A stretch of DNA of 64,000 nucleotides, from contig NZ_OU745390.1 in the NCBI RefSeq assembly GCF_916618955.1, forward strand, positions 5,200,001 through 5,264,000, written 5' to 3'. The notes under the pieces were generated by a model, which saw only the letters and a program-made list of their open reading frames with translations, had not been told where the DNA came from and did not search any database. Both the position numbers and the translations under genes were made by a program. Position 1 is the first letter of the stretch. Each line of letters opens with the position of its first letter. Shown here piece by piece: positions 1 to 8,960 of the stretch. Source of the stretch: Pseudomonas sp. Marseille-Q3773 (GTDB lineage Bacteria; Pseudomonadota; Gammaproteobacteria; Pseudomonadales; Pseudomonadaceae).

Positions 1-797
1 AGCGCTTCGCGATCAAGGTCAGCCCGGGTTTCTTCGACAACCCCAGGCTTGGCCTGCCCAGCCTCAACGGCATGATGATGCTGTTGTCGGCGCGCACGGG
101 CCTGCTCGACGCCTTGCTCCTCGACAACGGCTACCTCACCGCGGTGCGCACCGCTGCAGCCGGTGCGGTGGCTGCGCGCCGGCTGTCGCGGCCAGACAGC
201 CACCGCGTGGCCCTGATCGGCAGCGGCGAACAGGCACGCCTGCAACTGCAGGCACTGCGCCTGGTACGGCCGATCACGCAGGTCAGGGTGTGGGGCCGCG
301 ATGCGCAGAAGACCGCCGCCTTGTGTGATGACCTGGGGCGCGACGGGCAACTGCAGGTGCAGGCCTGCGCCAGTGTCGACCAGGCCATGCAGGCGGTGGA
401 CATCGCCGTTACCTGCACACCCAGCCGCGAGCCGCTGATCCAGCCGCAGCACCTGCAACCGGGGCTGCACATCACCGCCATGGGCTCGGATGCCGAGCAC
501 AAGAACGAAATCGCGCCAAGCGCACTGGCCCGGGTCGGTCGCTACGTCGCCGACCGCCTGAGCCAGACCCGCGTCCTGGGCGAGCTGCACCACGCCTTGC
601 GCGCCGGCACGCTCGACGACCAGGCCGTGCTTGCCGAACTGGGCCAAGTCATCGCCGGCCTGCAACCGGGCCGCGTGCACGCCGAAGAGGTGACGCTGTG
701 CGACCTGACCGGCACCGGGGCCCAGGACACCGCCATCGCCAACCTTGCCTTCGAACGCGCAGTCGCTGCCAACAAAGGCCTGGCGTTTCACAGCTGA
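1..797 (+). CDS. eutC: Ectoine utilization protein EutC, ornithine cyclodeaminase family (5' end missing)
   Basis: The reading frame is open from base 3, so the start lies upstream of the window and about 265 residues are visible. The protein belongs to the ornithine cyclodeaminase/mu-crystallin family. A Rossmann NAD(P)-binding segment is visible (VALIGSGEQARLQLQAL), followed by the DxAVTCTPSREPLI and MGSDAEHKNE segments typical of the family. The four genes that follow encode the ectoine-degradation enzymes, and a cyclodeaminase called EutC accompanies them in many proteobacteria. Its exact reaction in ectoine use is not settled; a role in handling a cyclic or diamino intermediate is inferred. 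The end is complete (stop at 795-797), 36 bp before doeA. Confidence 0.8.
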   Translation, partial: RFAIKVSPGFFDNPRLGLPSLNGMMMLLSARTGLLDALLLDNGYLTAVRTAAAGAVAARRLSRPDSHRVALIGSGEQARLQLQALRLVRPITQVRVWGRDAQKTAALCDDLGRDGQLQVQACASVDQAMQAVDIAVTCTPSREPLIQPQHLQPGLHITAMGSDAEHKNEIAPSALARVGRYVADRLSQTRVLGELHHALRAGTLDDQAVLAELGQVIAGLQPGRVHAEEVTLCDLTGTGAQDTAIANLAFERAVAANKGLAFHS

Positions 798-833
798 CAC
801 CTTTCGCAACCCACTCACAAGAAGGGCACCCGT

Positions 834-2024
834 ATGTCACAGACAGTGGTCAACCTGCCGTTCAGCCGGCAGGAGTACGCCCAGCGCCTGGCCAGGACCC
901 GCAGCGCCATGCAGGCGCAGGGCCTGGAGCTGTTGCTGGTCACCGATCCCTCGAACATGGCCTGGCTCACCGGCTATGACGGCTGGTCGTTCTACGTTCA
1001 CCAGTGCGTGCTGCTGGCGCTCGACGGCGAGCCGATCTGGTTCGGCCGCGGGCAGGACGCCAACGGTGCCAAACGCACGGTGTTCATGCAGCACGACAAC
1101 ATCGTTGGCTACCCGGACATCTACGTGCAGTCACGCGAGCGCCACCCGATGGACTACCTGTGCCAGGAAGTGATCCTGGCCAAGGGCTGGGGCGGCCTGA
1201 GCATTGGCGTGGAGATGGACAACTACTACTTCAGCGCGGCGGCCTACCAGGCCCTGGGCAAGCACTTGCCGCAGGCGCGTTTCAGCGATGCCGCCGGGTT
1301 GGTCAACTGGCAACGGGCGGTCAAGTCGCCGCAGGAAATCCAGTACATGCGCATTGCCGCGCGCATCGTCGAGAAGATGCACGGGTGCATCCTCGAACGT
1401 ATCGAGCCCGGCATGCGCAAGAACGAGCTGGTGGCCGAGATCTACCGCAGCGGCATCCTCGGTGCCGATGGCCATGGCGGCGACTACCCGGCAATCGTGC
1501 CGCTGTTGCCGACCGGCGCGGACGCCAGTGCGCCGCACCTGACCTGGGACGACTCTCCCTTTGCCCGGGGCGCCGGTACCTTCTTCGAGATCGCCGGCTG
1601 CTACAAGCGCTACCACTGCCCGCTGTCGCGCACGGTTTACCTGGGCAAGCCGCCGCAGCATTTTCTCGACGGCGAAAAGGCGGTGGTCGAAGGCATTGCG
1701 GCCGGCCTGGATGCCGCGCGGCCGGGCAACACCACCGGTGACATCGCCCGGGCGTTCTTCGGCGTGCTGGAGAAGTTCGGCATCCACAAGGACAGCCGCT
1801 GTGGCTACCCGATCGGTATCAGCTATCCGCCAGACTGGGGCGAGCGGACCATGAGCCTGCGCCCGAGCGACACCAGCGTGTTGCAACCGGGCATGACCTT
1901 CCACTTCATGCCGGGGTTGTGGATGGACGACTGGGGCCTGGAAATCACCGAAAGCATCCTCATCACCGAGACCGGGGTCGAGACCCTGTGCAACGTGCCG
2001 CGCCAGCTGTTCGTGAAGGACTGA
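834..2024 (+). CDS. doeA: Ectoine hydrolase DoeA/EutD
   Basis: This 396-residue protein has the creatinase/Xaa-Pro peptidase (M24) fold. DoeA opens the ectoine ring to N-acetyl-L-2,4-diaminobutyrate in the cytoplasm. The N-terminal creatinase domain covers roughly residues 1-165 and the pita-bread domain the rest. The usual M24 metal ligands are not evident, as expected for ectoine hydrolases, which are reported to work through a covalent glutamate; E252 in the FFEIAGCYKRYH segment is a plausible equivalent. AAGAAGG at 819-825 supports the ATG at 834. doeB starts 3 bp after the stop. A generic Xaa-Pro peptidase is the alternative, but the neighbours argue strongly for ectoine hydrolase. Confidence 0.88.
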   Translation: MSQTVVNLPFSRQEYAQRLARTRSAMQAQGLELLLVTDPSNMAWLTGYDGWSFYVHQCVLLALDGEPIWFGRGQDANGAKRTVFMQHDNIVGYPDIYVQSRERHPMDYLCQEVILAKGWGGLSIGVEMDNYYFSAAAYQALGKHLPQARFSDAAGLVNWQRAVKSPQEIQYMRIAARIVEKMHGCILERIEPGMRKNELVAEIYRSGILGADGHGGDYPAIVPLLPTGADASAPHLTWDDSPFARGAGTFFEIAGCYKRYHCPLSRTVYLGKPPQHFLDGEKAVVEGIAAGLDAARPGNTTGDIARAFFGVLEKFGIHKDSRCGYPIGISYPPDWGERTMSLRPSDTSVLQPGMTFHFMPGLWMDDWGLEITESILITETGVETLCNVPRQLFVKD

Positions 2025-2027
2025 CCC

Positions 2028-3047
2028 ATGAATGCGATCGCACAGGCCGCCACCACGGTGGCCAATCCCATCAGCTGTACCCTCGATTTCGAGCAGGACG
2101 GCGTGCAGCACGGCTTTCTCAAGCTGCCGTACTCGCGTGACGACTCGGCCTGGGGCGCGGTAATGATCCCGCTGACGGTGGTCCGCAACGGCGGCGGCCC
2201 GACTGCCTTGCTCACCGGCGGCAACCACGGTGACGAATACGAAGGCCCGGTGGCGCTGAGCAAGCTGGCCCAGCAACTGCAGCCCGGGCAGGTGCGCGGG
2301 CGGGTGATCATCGTGCCGTTCATGAACACGCCGGCGTTCCACGCCGGTACCCGCACCTCGCCGATCGACCGCGGCAACCTCAACCGCAGCTTCCCGGGCC
2401 GCGCGGATGGCAGCGTGACGGAAAAGATCGCCGACTACTTCCGCCGCACCTTGCTGCCGTTGGCCGATATCGTGCTGGACATCCATTCCGGTGGCCGCAC
2501 CCTCGACTTCCTGCCGTTCGCCGCTTGTCATGTACTGCCCGACAAGGCCCAGCAGGCCCGCTGTGAAGCGGCCATGCTGGCCTTCGCCGCGCCCTACAGC
2601 ATGCGCATGCTCGAGCTGGATGCGCAGGCCATGTACGACACCGCGGCGGAAGAGCAGGGCAAGGTGTTCGTCACCACCGAGCTGGGCGGTGGCGGCACCT
2701 CCACGGCAAAAAGCGTGGCCCTGGCCGAACGCGGTGTGCGCAACCTGCTGATTCACGCTGGCATCCTCGCGGGCGAAAGGGAGCAGGGCGAGACCACCCT
2801 GCTCGACATGCCCGATGGCAACTGCTTCATCGCCAGCGAGCACGACGGCCTGCTGGAGATGTGCCGCGACCTGGGCGAAACGGTCAGCCAGGGCGAAGTG
2901 ATCGCGCGAATCCATGACATCCGCCGCACCGGCAGCGCCCCGGTCGAATATCGCGCCAGGCGAACGGGCCTGCTCGCCGCCCGGCACTTCCCCGGGCTGG
3001 TGCAGTGTGGCGATACCCTGGCGGTGATCGCCGACGTACTGGCCTGA
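2028..3047 (+). CDS. doeB: N-acetyl-L-2,4-diaminobutyrate deacetylase DoeB/EutE
   Basis: This 339-residue zinc hydrolase belongs to the succinylglutamate desuccinylase/aspartoacylase (AstE/AspA, M14-like) family. It should remove the acetyl group from the DoeA product, giving L-2,4-diaminobutyrate. Visible zinc ligands are H67 and E70 in GGNHGDEYEGP and H153 in VLDIHSGG; the GNLNRSFPG segment lies between them. Length is normal for the family. The gene is packed 3 bp behind doeA, which fits two consecutive steps of one pathway. Function is inferred from family and position. Confidence 0.88.
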   Translation: MNAIAQAATTVANPISCTLDFEQDGVQHGFLKLPYSRDDSAWGAVMIPLTVVRNGGGPTALLTGGNHGDEYEGPVALSKLAQQLQPGQVRGRVIIVPFMNTPAFHAGTRTSPIDRGNLNRSFPGRADGSVTEKIADYFRRTLLPLADIVLDIHSGGRTLDFLPFAACHVLPDKAQQARCEAAMLAFAAPYSMRMLELDAQAMYDTAAEEQGKVFVTTELGGGGTSTAKSVALAERGVRNLLIHAGILAGEREQGETTLLDMPDGNCFIASEHDGLLEMCRDLGETVSQGEVIARIHDIRRTGSAPVEYRARRTGLLAARHFPGLVQCGDTLAVIADVLA

Positions 3048-3083
3048 AGCGGGCGCCACGACAACGAGGTATGGAGAACAGTC

Positions 3084-4550
3084 ATGTCACACCACTACCC
3101 ATTCAACAGCCTGTGCTACGTCGATGGCCAATGGCTGCACAGCAATAGCGGCAACAGCATCGCCGTGCATGACCCGGCCAGCCGCCAGGTCATCGGCCAC
3201 GTGCCGCTGCTCGAGCACGAACAGATCGTCGCCGCCGTGGATGCTGCCCAGCAGGCCTTTGCCGCCTGGCACCGGCAGAGCCTGGATAGCCGCGCCGCGC
3301 TGTTGCGGCGCTGGGCCGAGCTGATGCTGGAGCATCAGGAGGCACTGGCGCGCATCCTCAGTGCCGAGCAGGGCAAGCCGCTGGCCGAAGCACGCGGCGA
3401 GATCGCCTATGCGGCAAGTTTCATCCCCTGGTTTGCCGAGGAAGCCCGGCGCCTCAACGGGCAGACCATCCCCAGCCATATTCCTGGCGCGCAGCTGAGC
3501 ACGCTGAAGGAGCCTGTCGGGGTCTGTGCGCTGCTCACCCCCTGGAACTTCCCCAGTGCCATGATCACCCGCAAGGCGGCTGCGGCGCTGGCAGCCGGCT
3601 GCAGCGTGGTGGTCAAGCCGGCCCATGAAACGCCGTTTTCGGCGCTGGCCCTGGCCCAGCTGGCGGAGGACGCCGGCTTCCCACCGGGGGTGTTCAACGT
3701 GGTCATCGGCGAGCCGCAGATGGTCATGGAAACCCTGGTCCGCGACAGCCGAGTGCGGGCGGTCAGCTTCACCGGCTCGACCCGGGTCGGCAAGCTGGTG
3801 CTGCAGGCCGCGGCGCAGGATGTGAAGAAAGTGGCGCTGGAACTGGGCGGCAATGCTCCGTTCATCGTCTGCGCCGATGCCGACCTCGAACTGGCCGTGC
3901 GGGTGGCCGTGGCGGCCAAGTTCCAGACCTCTGGCCAGGACTGCTGCGCTGCCAACCGGATCATGGTGCAACGACCACTGTACGAAGCCTTCCTGGCGCG
4001 CTTCGCCGAAGCGGTACGGGCACTGAAGGTTGGCCCGGCCATGGTCGATGGCGAGGCAACCGCGGCAGAGGTCGGCCCGCTGATGCACCAGGCCGCCTTC
4101 GATGCCACCCAGGCCCGGGTCGAAGACGCCCTGCAGCGTGGCGCGCGGCGTCTGGTCGGCGGCGAGGGGCATGCGCTGGGAGGCTGGTTCTTCCAGCCGA
4201 CGGTGTTGGCCGATGTCACCCCGGCGATGCGCATCTACCAGGAAGAAAACTTCGCGCCGATTGCCGGGGTCATGCCGTTCGACACGCTGGAGCAGGCCAT
4301 CACCCTGGCCAACGACACCGAGTACGGCCTGGCGGCCTACATCGTCGGCAATCGCCTCGATGTGGTGCACCCGCTGGTACGCCGCCTCGACCACGCGATG
4401 GTGGCGATCAACGGCGTCAAGTTCACCGGCCACCCCATCCCGTTCGGCGGCATGAAGGCTTCCGGCCTGGGCCGCGAGGGCGGTAGCGAAGGCTTCGAGC
4501 CCTTCGTCGAGACCAAATACGTTTGCCTGCACCACCACGGTCAGTTCTGA
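3084..4550 (+). CDS. doeC: NAD(P)-dependent aldehyde dehydrogenase, probable aspartate-semialdehyde dehydrogenase DoeC
   Basis: This 488-residue class I aldehyde dehydrogenase resembles succinate-semialdehyde dehydrogenase (GabD type). The general base is E253 in VALELGGNAPF and the nucleophile is C287 in the GQDCC segment, next to a second cysteine. The cofactor-binding TPWNFP and FTGSTRVGK motifs are present. In ectoine degradation DoeC oxidises aspartate semialdehyde to aspartate, and the position between doeB and doeD supports this. A succinate-semialdehyde dehydrogenase would look very similar, so the substrate is inferred from context. A Shine-Dalgarno-like GGTATGGAGA lies just upstream of the ATG. 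Confidence 0.78.
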   Translation: MSHHYPFNSLCYVDGQWLHSNSGNSIAVHDPASRQVIGHVPLLEHEQIVAAVDAAQQAFAAWHRQSLDSRAALLRRWAELMLEHQEALARILSAEQGKPLAEARGEIAYAASFIPWFAEEARRLNGQTIPSHIPGAQLSTLKEPVGVCALLTPWNFPSAMITRKAAAALAAGCSVVVKPAHETPFSALALAQLAEDAGFPPGVFNVVIGEPQMVMETLVRDSRVRAVSFTGSTRVGKLVLQAAAQDVKKVALELGGNAPFIVCADADLELAVRVAVAAKFQTSGQDCCAANRIMVQRPLYEAFLARFAEAVRALKVGPAMVDGEATAAEVGPLMHQAAFDATQARVEDALQRGARRLVGGEGHALGGWFFQPTVLADVTPAMRIYQEENFAPIAGVMPFDTLEQAITLANDTEYGLAAYIVGNRLDVVHPLVRRLDHAMVAINGVKFTGHPIPFGGMKASGLGREGGSEGFEPFVETKYVCLHHHGQF

Positions 4551-4562
4551 GGAGTGTTTGCC

Positions 4563-5948
4563 ATGAGCCAAGATTTCAGCCAGCTGTTCGAACAGGACCG
4601 CGCCCACTTCATGCACCCTTCGACCCACGCCCACGATCACGCCAGCGGCGCGCTCAAGGGCCGGATCATCACCGGTGCCGAGGGCATCCGCCTGCGTGAC
4701 CATGAAGGCCGCGAGTTGATCGACGCCTTCGCCGGCCTGTATTGCGTGAACATCGGCTACGGCCGTACCGAGGTCGCCGACGCCATCCACCGCCAGGCCA
4801 CGGAGCTGGCGTACTACCACACCTATGTCGGCCACTCGACCGAGGCGATCATCGAGCTTTCCAGGCGCATCATCGACTGGGCGCCGGCTGGCATGAAGAA
4901 GGTCTACTACGGCCTGTCGGGGTCCGATGCCAACGAGACCCAGGTCAAGCTGGTACGCTACTACAACAATATCCTCGGCCGCCCAGGCAAGAAGAAGATC
5001 ATCTCTCGCGACCGCGGCTACCACGGCTCGGGGATCATGACCGGCAGCCTGACCGGCCTGCCCAGCTTCCACCAGCATTTCGATCTGCCAGTGGAGGGCG
5101 TCCGGCACACGGTCTGCCCGCACTGGTACCGCAAGGCGCCAGCGGGCATGGACGAGCAGGCGTTCGTGCAGTACTGCGCCGATCAGCTGGAGCAGTTGAT
5201 TCTTGCCGAAGGTCCCGAAACTGTCGCCGCGTTCATTGGCGAGCCGCTGATGGGCACCGGTGGCATCATCGTACCGCCCAGGGGTTACTGGAAGGCGATC
5301 CAGGCCGTGCTCGATCGCTACGATGTGCTGCTGATCGCCGACGAAGTGGTCTGCGCCTTCGGCCGCCTGGGGTCGAAGATGGGCAGCCAGCGTTACGACA
5401 TCCGCCCGGACCTGATCACCACCGCCAAGGGCCTGACCAGCGCCTATGCGCCGCTGTCGGCGGTGATCGTTGGCGAGAAGGTGTGGAACGTGATCGACGA
5501 AGGTTCGCAGAAGGCCGGCCCCATGGGTCACGGCTGGACCTACTCGGGGCACCCGATCTGCGCAGCGGCGGCGCTGGCCAACCTGGATATTCTCGAACGC
5601 GAAAACCTGACCGGGAATGCCGAAGTGGTGGGCGCGTACCTCAATCGGTGCATGCGCGAAACCTTCGAAGGCCACCCGCTGGTCGGTGAAGTGCGCGGTG
5701 ACGGCATGCTTTGCGCGGTCGAGTTCATGGCTGATCGCGATGCCCGCACGGCGTTCGACCCGGCGCTGAAAGTCGGGCCGCAGGTGTCGGCAGCATGCCT
5801 TGAGCGCGGCATGATCGCGCGGGCCATGCCACATGGCGACATCCTCGGCTTTGCCCCACCGTTGGTGCTGACCCAGGCGGATGCCGAGCAGATCGTTGCC
5901 ATTACCAAGGCGGCGGTCGACGAGGTGTCTGCCAAGGTGCTTGGCTGA
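4563..5948 (+). CDS. doeD: Class III PLP aminotransferase, probable L-2,4-diaminobutyrate transaminase DoeD
   Basis: This 461-residue class III aminotransferase carries the PLP lysine K289 in TTAKGLTSAYAP and the LLIADEVVCAFGR segment that holds the cofactor aspartate. DoeD converts L-2,4-diaminobutyrate to aspartate semialdehyde, the substrate of the upstream dehydrogenase. An in-frame GTG at 4554 would add three residues, but GAGGAG at 4549-4554 sits correctly ahead of the ATG at 4563, so that start is chosen. It is the last gene of the operon and is followed by a strong hairpin. Related omega-aminotransferases accept other amines, so the substrate is inferred from context. Confidence 0.8.
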   Translation: MSQDFSQLFEQDRAHFMHPSTHAHDHASGALKGRIITGAEGIRLRDHEGRELIDAFAGLYCVNIGYGRTEVADAIHRQATELAYYHTYVGHSTEAIIELSRRIIDWAPAGMKKVYYGLSGSDANETQVKLVRYYNNILGRPGKKKIISRDRGYHGSGIMTGSLTGLPSFHQHFDLPVEGVRHTVCPHWYRKAPAGMDEQAFVQYCADQLEQLILAEGPETVAAFIGEPLMGTGGIIVPPRGYWKAIQAVLDRYDVLLIADEVVCAFGRLGSKMGSQRYDIRPDLITTAKGLTSAYAPLSAVIVGEKVWNVIDEGSQKAGPMGHGWTYSGHPICAAAALANLDILERENLTGNAEVVGAYLNRCMRETFEGHPLVGEVRGDGMLCAVEFMADRDARTAFDPALKVGPQVSAACLERGMIARAMPHGDILGFAPPLVLTQADAEQIVAITKAAVDEVSAKVLG

Positions 5949-5956
5949 AGCCTTGC

Positions 5957-5979
5957 CGGGGCCGCGCGATGCGGCCCCG
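5957..5979 (+). terminator. GC-rich hairpin after the ectoine operon
   Basis: A 9-bp perfect stem (CGGGGCCGC with GCGGCCCCG) closes a 5-nt loop 8 bp after doeD. No clear T-run follows, so it may end transcription weakly or protect the 3' end. Confidence 0.55.
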
Positions 5980-6075
5980 TTGCCGGCCCCCCGGGCGAAC
6001 CGACTGGCGGTATTCCCTGCGTCTGAACCTTGCCTACGCTGATATTCCCAACCTGCCGAAGCAAGGAGATCCGTC

Positions 6076-6696
6076 ATGGCCTTCCAATACAAGCGTCTGG
6101 ACAAGAACAACGCCGCCGTGCTGCTGGTCGATCACCAGACCGGCCTGCTCTCGCTGGTGAGGGACATCGACCCCGACCGCTTCAAGAACAATGTGCTGGC
6201 CCTGTCGGACCTGGCCAAGTACTTCAAGCTACCGACCATTCTCACCACCAGTTTCGAAACCGGCCCCAACGGCCCGCTGGTGCCCGAGCTGAAAGAACAG
6301 TTCCCCGACGCTCCGTACATTGCCCGGCCCGGCAACATCAATGCCTGGGACAACGAGGACTTCGTCAAGGCGGTCAAGGCCACCGGCAAGAAGCAGTTGC
6401 TGATCGCCGGCGTGGTCACCGAAGTGTGCGTGGCCTTCCCGGCACTGTCGGCGCTGGAGGAGGGCTTCGAGGTGTTCGTCGTCACCGACGCCTCCGGGAC
6501 CTTCAACGAACTGACCCGTGACTCGGCCTGGCGGCGCATGGAGGCAGCCGGGGCGCAGTTGATGACCTGGTTCGGCGTGGCCTGCGAGCTGCATCGCGAC
6601 TGGCGCAACGACATCGAAGGGTTGGGCACCCTGTTCTCCAACCATATTCCGGACTACCGCAACCTGATGACCAGCTACAACAAGCTGGCCAAGTAA
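6076..6696 (+). CDS. ycaC: YcaC-like isochorismatase-family cysteine hydrolase
   Basis: The 206-residue protein has the isochorismatase-like hydrolase fold and the length of E. coli YcaC. The nucleophile is C118 in VVTEVCVAFPAL and the acid D19 in LLVDHQTG; position 84 is arginine, as I recall for YcaC itself, rather than the lysine found in most isochorismatase relatives. The physiological substrate of YcaC is unknown. AAGCAAGGAGA at 6059-6069 gives a good ribosome-binding site. The gene stands alone, with a hairpin before it and a REP palindrome after it. Confidence 0.8.
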   Translation: MAFQYKRLDKNNAAVLLVDHQTGLLSLVRDIDPDRFKNNVLALSDLAKYFKLPTILTTSFETGPNGPLVPELKEQFPDAPYIARPGNINAWDNEDFVKAVKATGKKQLLIAGVVTEVCVAFPALSALEEGFEVFVVTDASGTFNELTRDSAWRRMEAAGAQLMTWFGVACELHRDWRNDIEGLGTLFSNHIPDYRNLMTSYNKLAK

Positions 6697-6722
6697 ACCG
6701 ACCGCGAGGCCACAGCCTACCC

Positions 6723-6750
6723 TGTGAGGGCGGGTAAACCCGCTCTCACA
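6723..6750. repeat. REP-like palindrome
   Basis: TGTGAG..CGGGT/ACCCG..CTCACA forms a near-perfect 28-nt palindrome. It resembles the P. putida REP core (GGGAGCGGGTTTACCCGC) seen elsewhere in this window. It lies between ycaC and ppk2 and may act as an mRNA-stabilising or weak termination structure. Confidence 0.75.
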
Positions 6751-6869
6751 GCCAGCCGAACACCCAACAAATCAATCGGCTAGACGCAAAACCTGAGAAA
6801 ACAACAAGCGAAGCGGCAAATGGCCATGGATCGACCATACTGACTCCTCAATCGCCTCAGGAGAGCGCC

Positions 6870-7688
6870 ATGTCGAAGCCGTCCAGGAACAAGACCACCC
6901 TCGAACAACCGGAAAAACTGGGCAGCAAGGCATACGAGAAGGAACTCAAGCGCCTGCATGTGGAGCTGGTGAAACTGCAGGAGTGGGTGGTGGCCAAAGG
7001 CCTGAAGGTGTGCATTGTCTTCGAAGGCCGCGACGGCGCTGGCAAGGGCGGCACCATCAAGGCCATCACCGAGCGCGTCAGCCCGCGGGTATTCCGTGTG
7101 GTGGCGCTGCCGGCACCGAACGAGCGGGAAAAGACCCAGATGTACCTGCAGCGCTATGTTGGCCATCTGCCTGCCGCAGGCGAGGTAGTGATCTTCGATC
7201 GCAGCTGGTACAACCGTGCCGGGGTCGAACGGGTGATGGGCTTCTGCTCGAACGAACAGGCCGACCGGTTCCTCGCTGGCGTGCCGCTGTTCGAAAAGGT
7301 CATGGTCGAGTCGGGCATCATTCTCATCAAGTACTGGCTCGAGGTCAGCGCCGAGGAGCAGACCCGGCGCCTGCAGGACCGCATCAATGACGGCCGCAAG
7401 CTGTGGAAGCTGTCGCCCATGGACCTCAAGTCGTACACCCGCTGGGATGATTACACCCAGGCCCGTGATGAGATGTTTGCCGCGTCGGATACCGCCTGGG
7501 CGCCCTGGTTCATGGCCCATTCCAACGACAAGCGGCGTGCCCGGCTGAACATCATCAGCCACATGCTCGGCCGCATCCCCTACAAGGACATCACCCAGGA
7601 ACAGGCGGTGAAGCTGCCCAAGCGCGGCAAGATCGGCAAGTACAAGGCCGTTGCCTACCCGTTCAAAGTGGTCGAAGAGCGTTTCTGA
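6870..7688 (+). CDS. ppk2: Polyphosphate kinase 2 (PPK2 family)
   Basis: This 272-residue PPK2-family kinase uses polyphosphate to phosphorylate nucleotides. The Walker A segment FEGRDGAGKGGTIKAI sits near residue 52, the Walker B-like VIFDRSWYNRAGVERVMGF near residue 107, and the lid-type segment with conserved arginines lies between. A single PPK2 domain is present. Whether it favours ADP, GDP or AMP cannot be told from sequence alone. TCAGGAGAG upstream of 6870 is a good ribosome-binding site. The cation/proton antiporter gene follows 36 bp later. Confidence 0.9.
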   Translation: MSKPSRNKTTLEQPEKLGSKAYEKELKRLHVELVKLQEWVVAKGLKVCIVFEGRDGAGKGGTIKAITERVSPRVFRVVALPAPNEREKTQMYLQRYVGHLPAAGEVVIFDRSWYNRAGVERVMGFCSNEQADRFLAGVPLFEKVMVESGIILIKYWLEVSAEEQTRRLQDRINDGRKLWKLSPMDLKSYTRWDDYTQARDEMFAASDTAWAPWFMAHSNDKRRARLNIISHMLGRIPYKDITQEQAVKLPKRGKIGKYKAVAYPFKVVEERF

Positions 7689-7724
7689 TCCCTTCCCTGC
7701 GGGGAGCCGCGAGGGTGCAAGCCT

Positions 7725-8921
7725 ATGCCACATGACGGCAGCCTGCTACAGGCAACGGTGGTGTTCCTGCTGGCCGTGGTGCTTCTGGTACCGCTGGCGC
7801 AGCGTCTGAAAATGGGTGCGGTGCCGGGCTATCTGCTGGCCGGCATCCTCATCGGCCCTTCCGTGCTCGGGTTGCTCGACAACCCCCAGAACGTGGCCCG
7901 GCTGTCGGAAATGGGCGTGGTCATGCTGTTGTTTGTCATTGGCCTGGAGCTGTCACCGCAGCGCCTGTGGACCATGCGCCGGGCGTTGTTTGGCGTTGGT
8001 TCGCTGCAGGTAGGGCTGACCGCCGTCGTGCTGGGCCTGCTGGCTTATTTCGCATTCGGCCAGTCGAAGGCGGCCGCCATCGTGCTCGGCCTCGGGTTGG
8101 CGTTGTCGTCGACGGCCTTCGGCCTGCAGGTGCTGGCCGAGCGCAAGGACCTTGCCAAGCCACACGGGCGCCTGGCCGTGGCCATCCTGCTGTTCCAGGA
8201 CATCGCTGCCATTCCATTGATCGCCGTGGTGCCTCTGCTTGGTGGCAATGTCAGCACTGCCGACGAAGGCGCCTGGCCGCTGCTGGCGGTGGTGCTCGGC
8301 CTTGGCACATTGATCGTCTTTGGCCGCTATCTGTTGAGCCCGGTGTTCAAATGGACGGTCGGTTCCGGCTTGCCGGAGCTGTCGACCGCTACTGCCTTGC
8401 TGGTGGTGCTGGGCACGGCCTGGGTGATGGAGCATGTAGGCGTGTCGATGGCCCTGGGGGCCTTTCTCGCCGGTGTGCTGATGGCCGAGTCGCCTTTCCG
8501 GCATGAACTGGAGACCCAGATCGAACCGCTCAAGGGCCTGCTGCTGGGGCTGTTCTTCGTCGGCGTTGGCATGAGTGCCGACCTGCGCCTGCTGTTCGAC
8601 CTGCCGCTGCTGGTGCTGGGGCTGACGCTGTTGCTGGTGGCCATCAAGCTGCCGCTGCTGTATGGCCTGGGGCGTACGGCCGGTGGCCTCGACCAGGCGC
8701 AGGCGCTGTGTCTCGGCGTGGTGCTGGCCTCTGGCGGCGAGTTTGCCTTCGTGGTGCTCAAGCTGGCGCTGGAGCATCAGGTACTGGCGCAGCAGGTGCA
8801 CGACCTGCTGGTACTGGCCATCACCCTGTCGATGGCAGTGGTGCCCTTGATAATGATGGCCCTGGCGCGGCAGCTGCGTGACGACAGCCCCACCCAGGCA
8901 AGCCCTGAGACAGGCCACTGA
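7725..8921 (+). CDS. CPA2-family monovalent cation:proton antiporter (KefB-like membrane domain)
   Basis: The 398-residue protein is almost entirely hydrophobic, with about 12 predicted membrane segments, and matches the Na+/H+ exchanger domain of the CPA2 (KefB/KefC) family. The FAFGQSKAAAIVLGLGLALSSTAFGLQVL and LLFQDIAAIPLI regions hold the conserved core, including the aspartate of the QD motif. The C-terminal TrkA-N (RCK) domain of KefB/KefC is absent; the protein ends soon after the last membrane helix. It may exchange K+ or Na+ for H+. It is co-directional with ppk2 and with the AI-2E-type gene. Confidence 0.85.
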   Translation: MPHDGSLLQATVVFLLAVVLLVPLAQRLKMGAVPGYLLAGILIGPSVLGLLDNPQNVARLSEMGVVMLLFVIGLELSPQRLWTMRRALFGVGSLQVGLTAVVLGLLAYFAFGQSKAAAIVLGLGLALSSTAFGLQVLAERKDLAKPHGRLAVAILLFQDIAAIPLIAVVPLLGGNVSTADEGAWPLLAVVLGLGTLIVFGRYLLSPVFKWTVGSGLPELSTATALLVVLGTAWVMEHVGVSMALGAFLAGVLMAESPFRHELETQIEPLKGLLLGLFFVGVGMSADLRLLFDLPLLVLGLTLLLVAIKLPLLYGLGRTAGGLDQAQALCLGVVLASGGEFAFVVLKLALEHQVLAQQVHDLLVLAITLSMAVVPLIMMALARQLRDDSPTQASPETGH

Positions 8922-8960
8922 ATCGCGCCGCACGGCGTAGCTGAAGTTCGGAGGTGAAGC

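Noticed and set aside
3087..6110. A 1007-codon open frame on the minus strand across doeC and doeD
   Set aside because: It is opposite two well-supported genes and has no known domain; long antisense frames are common in high-GC DNA.
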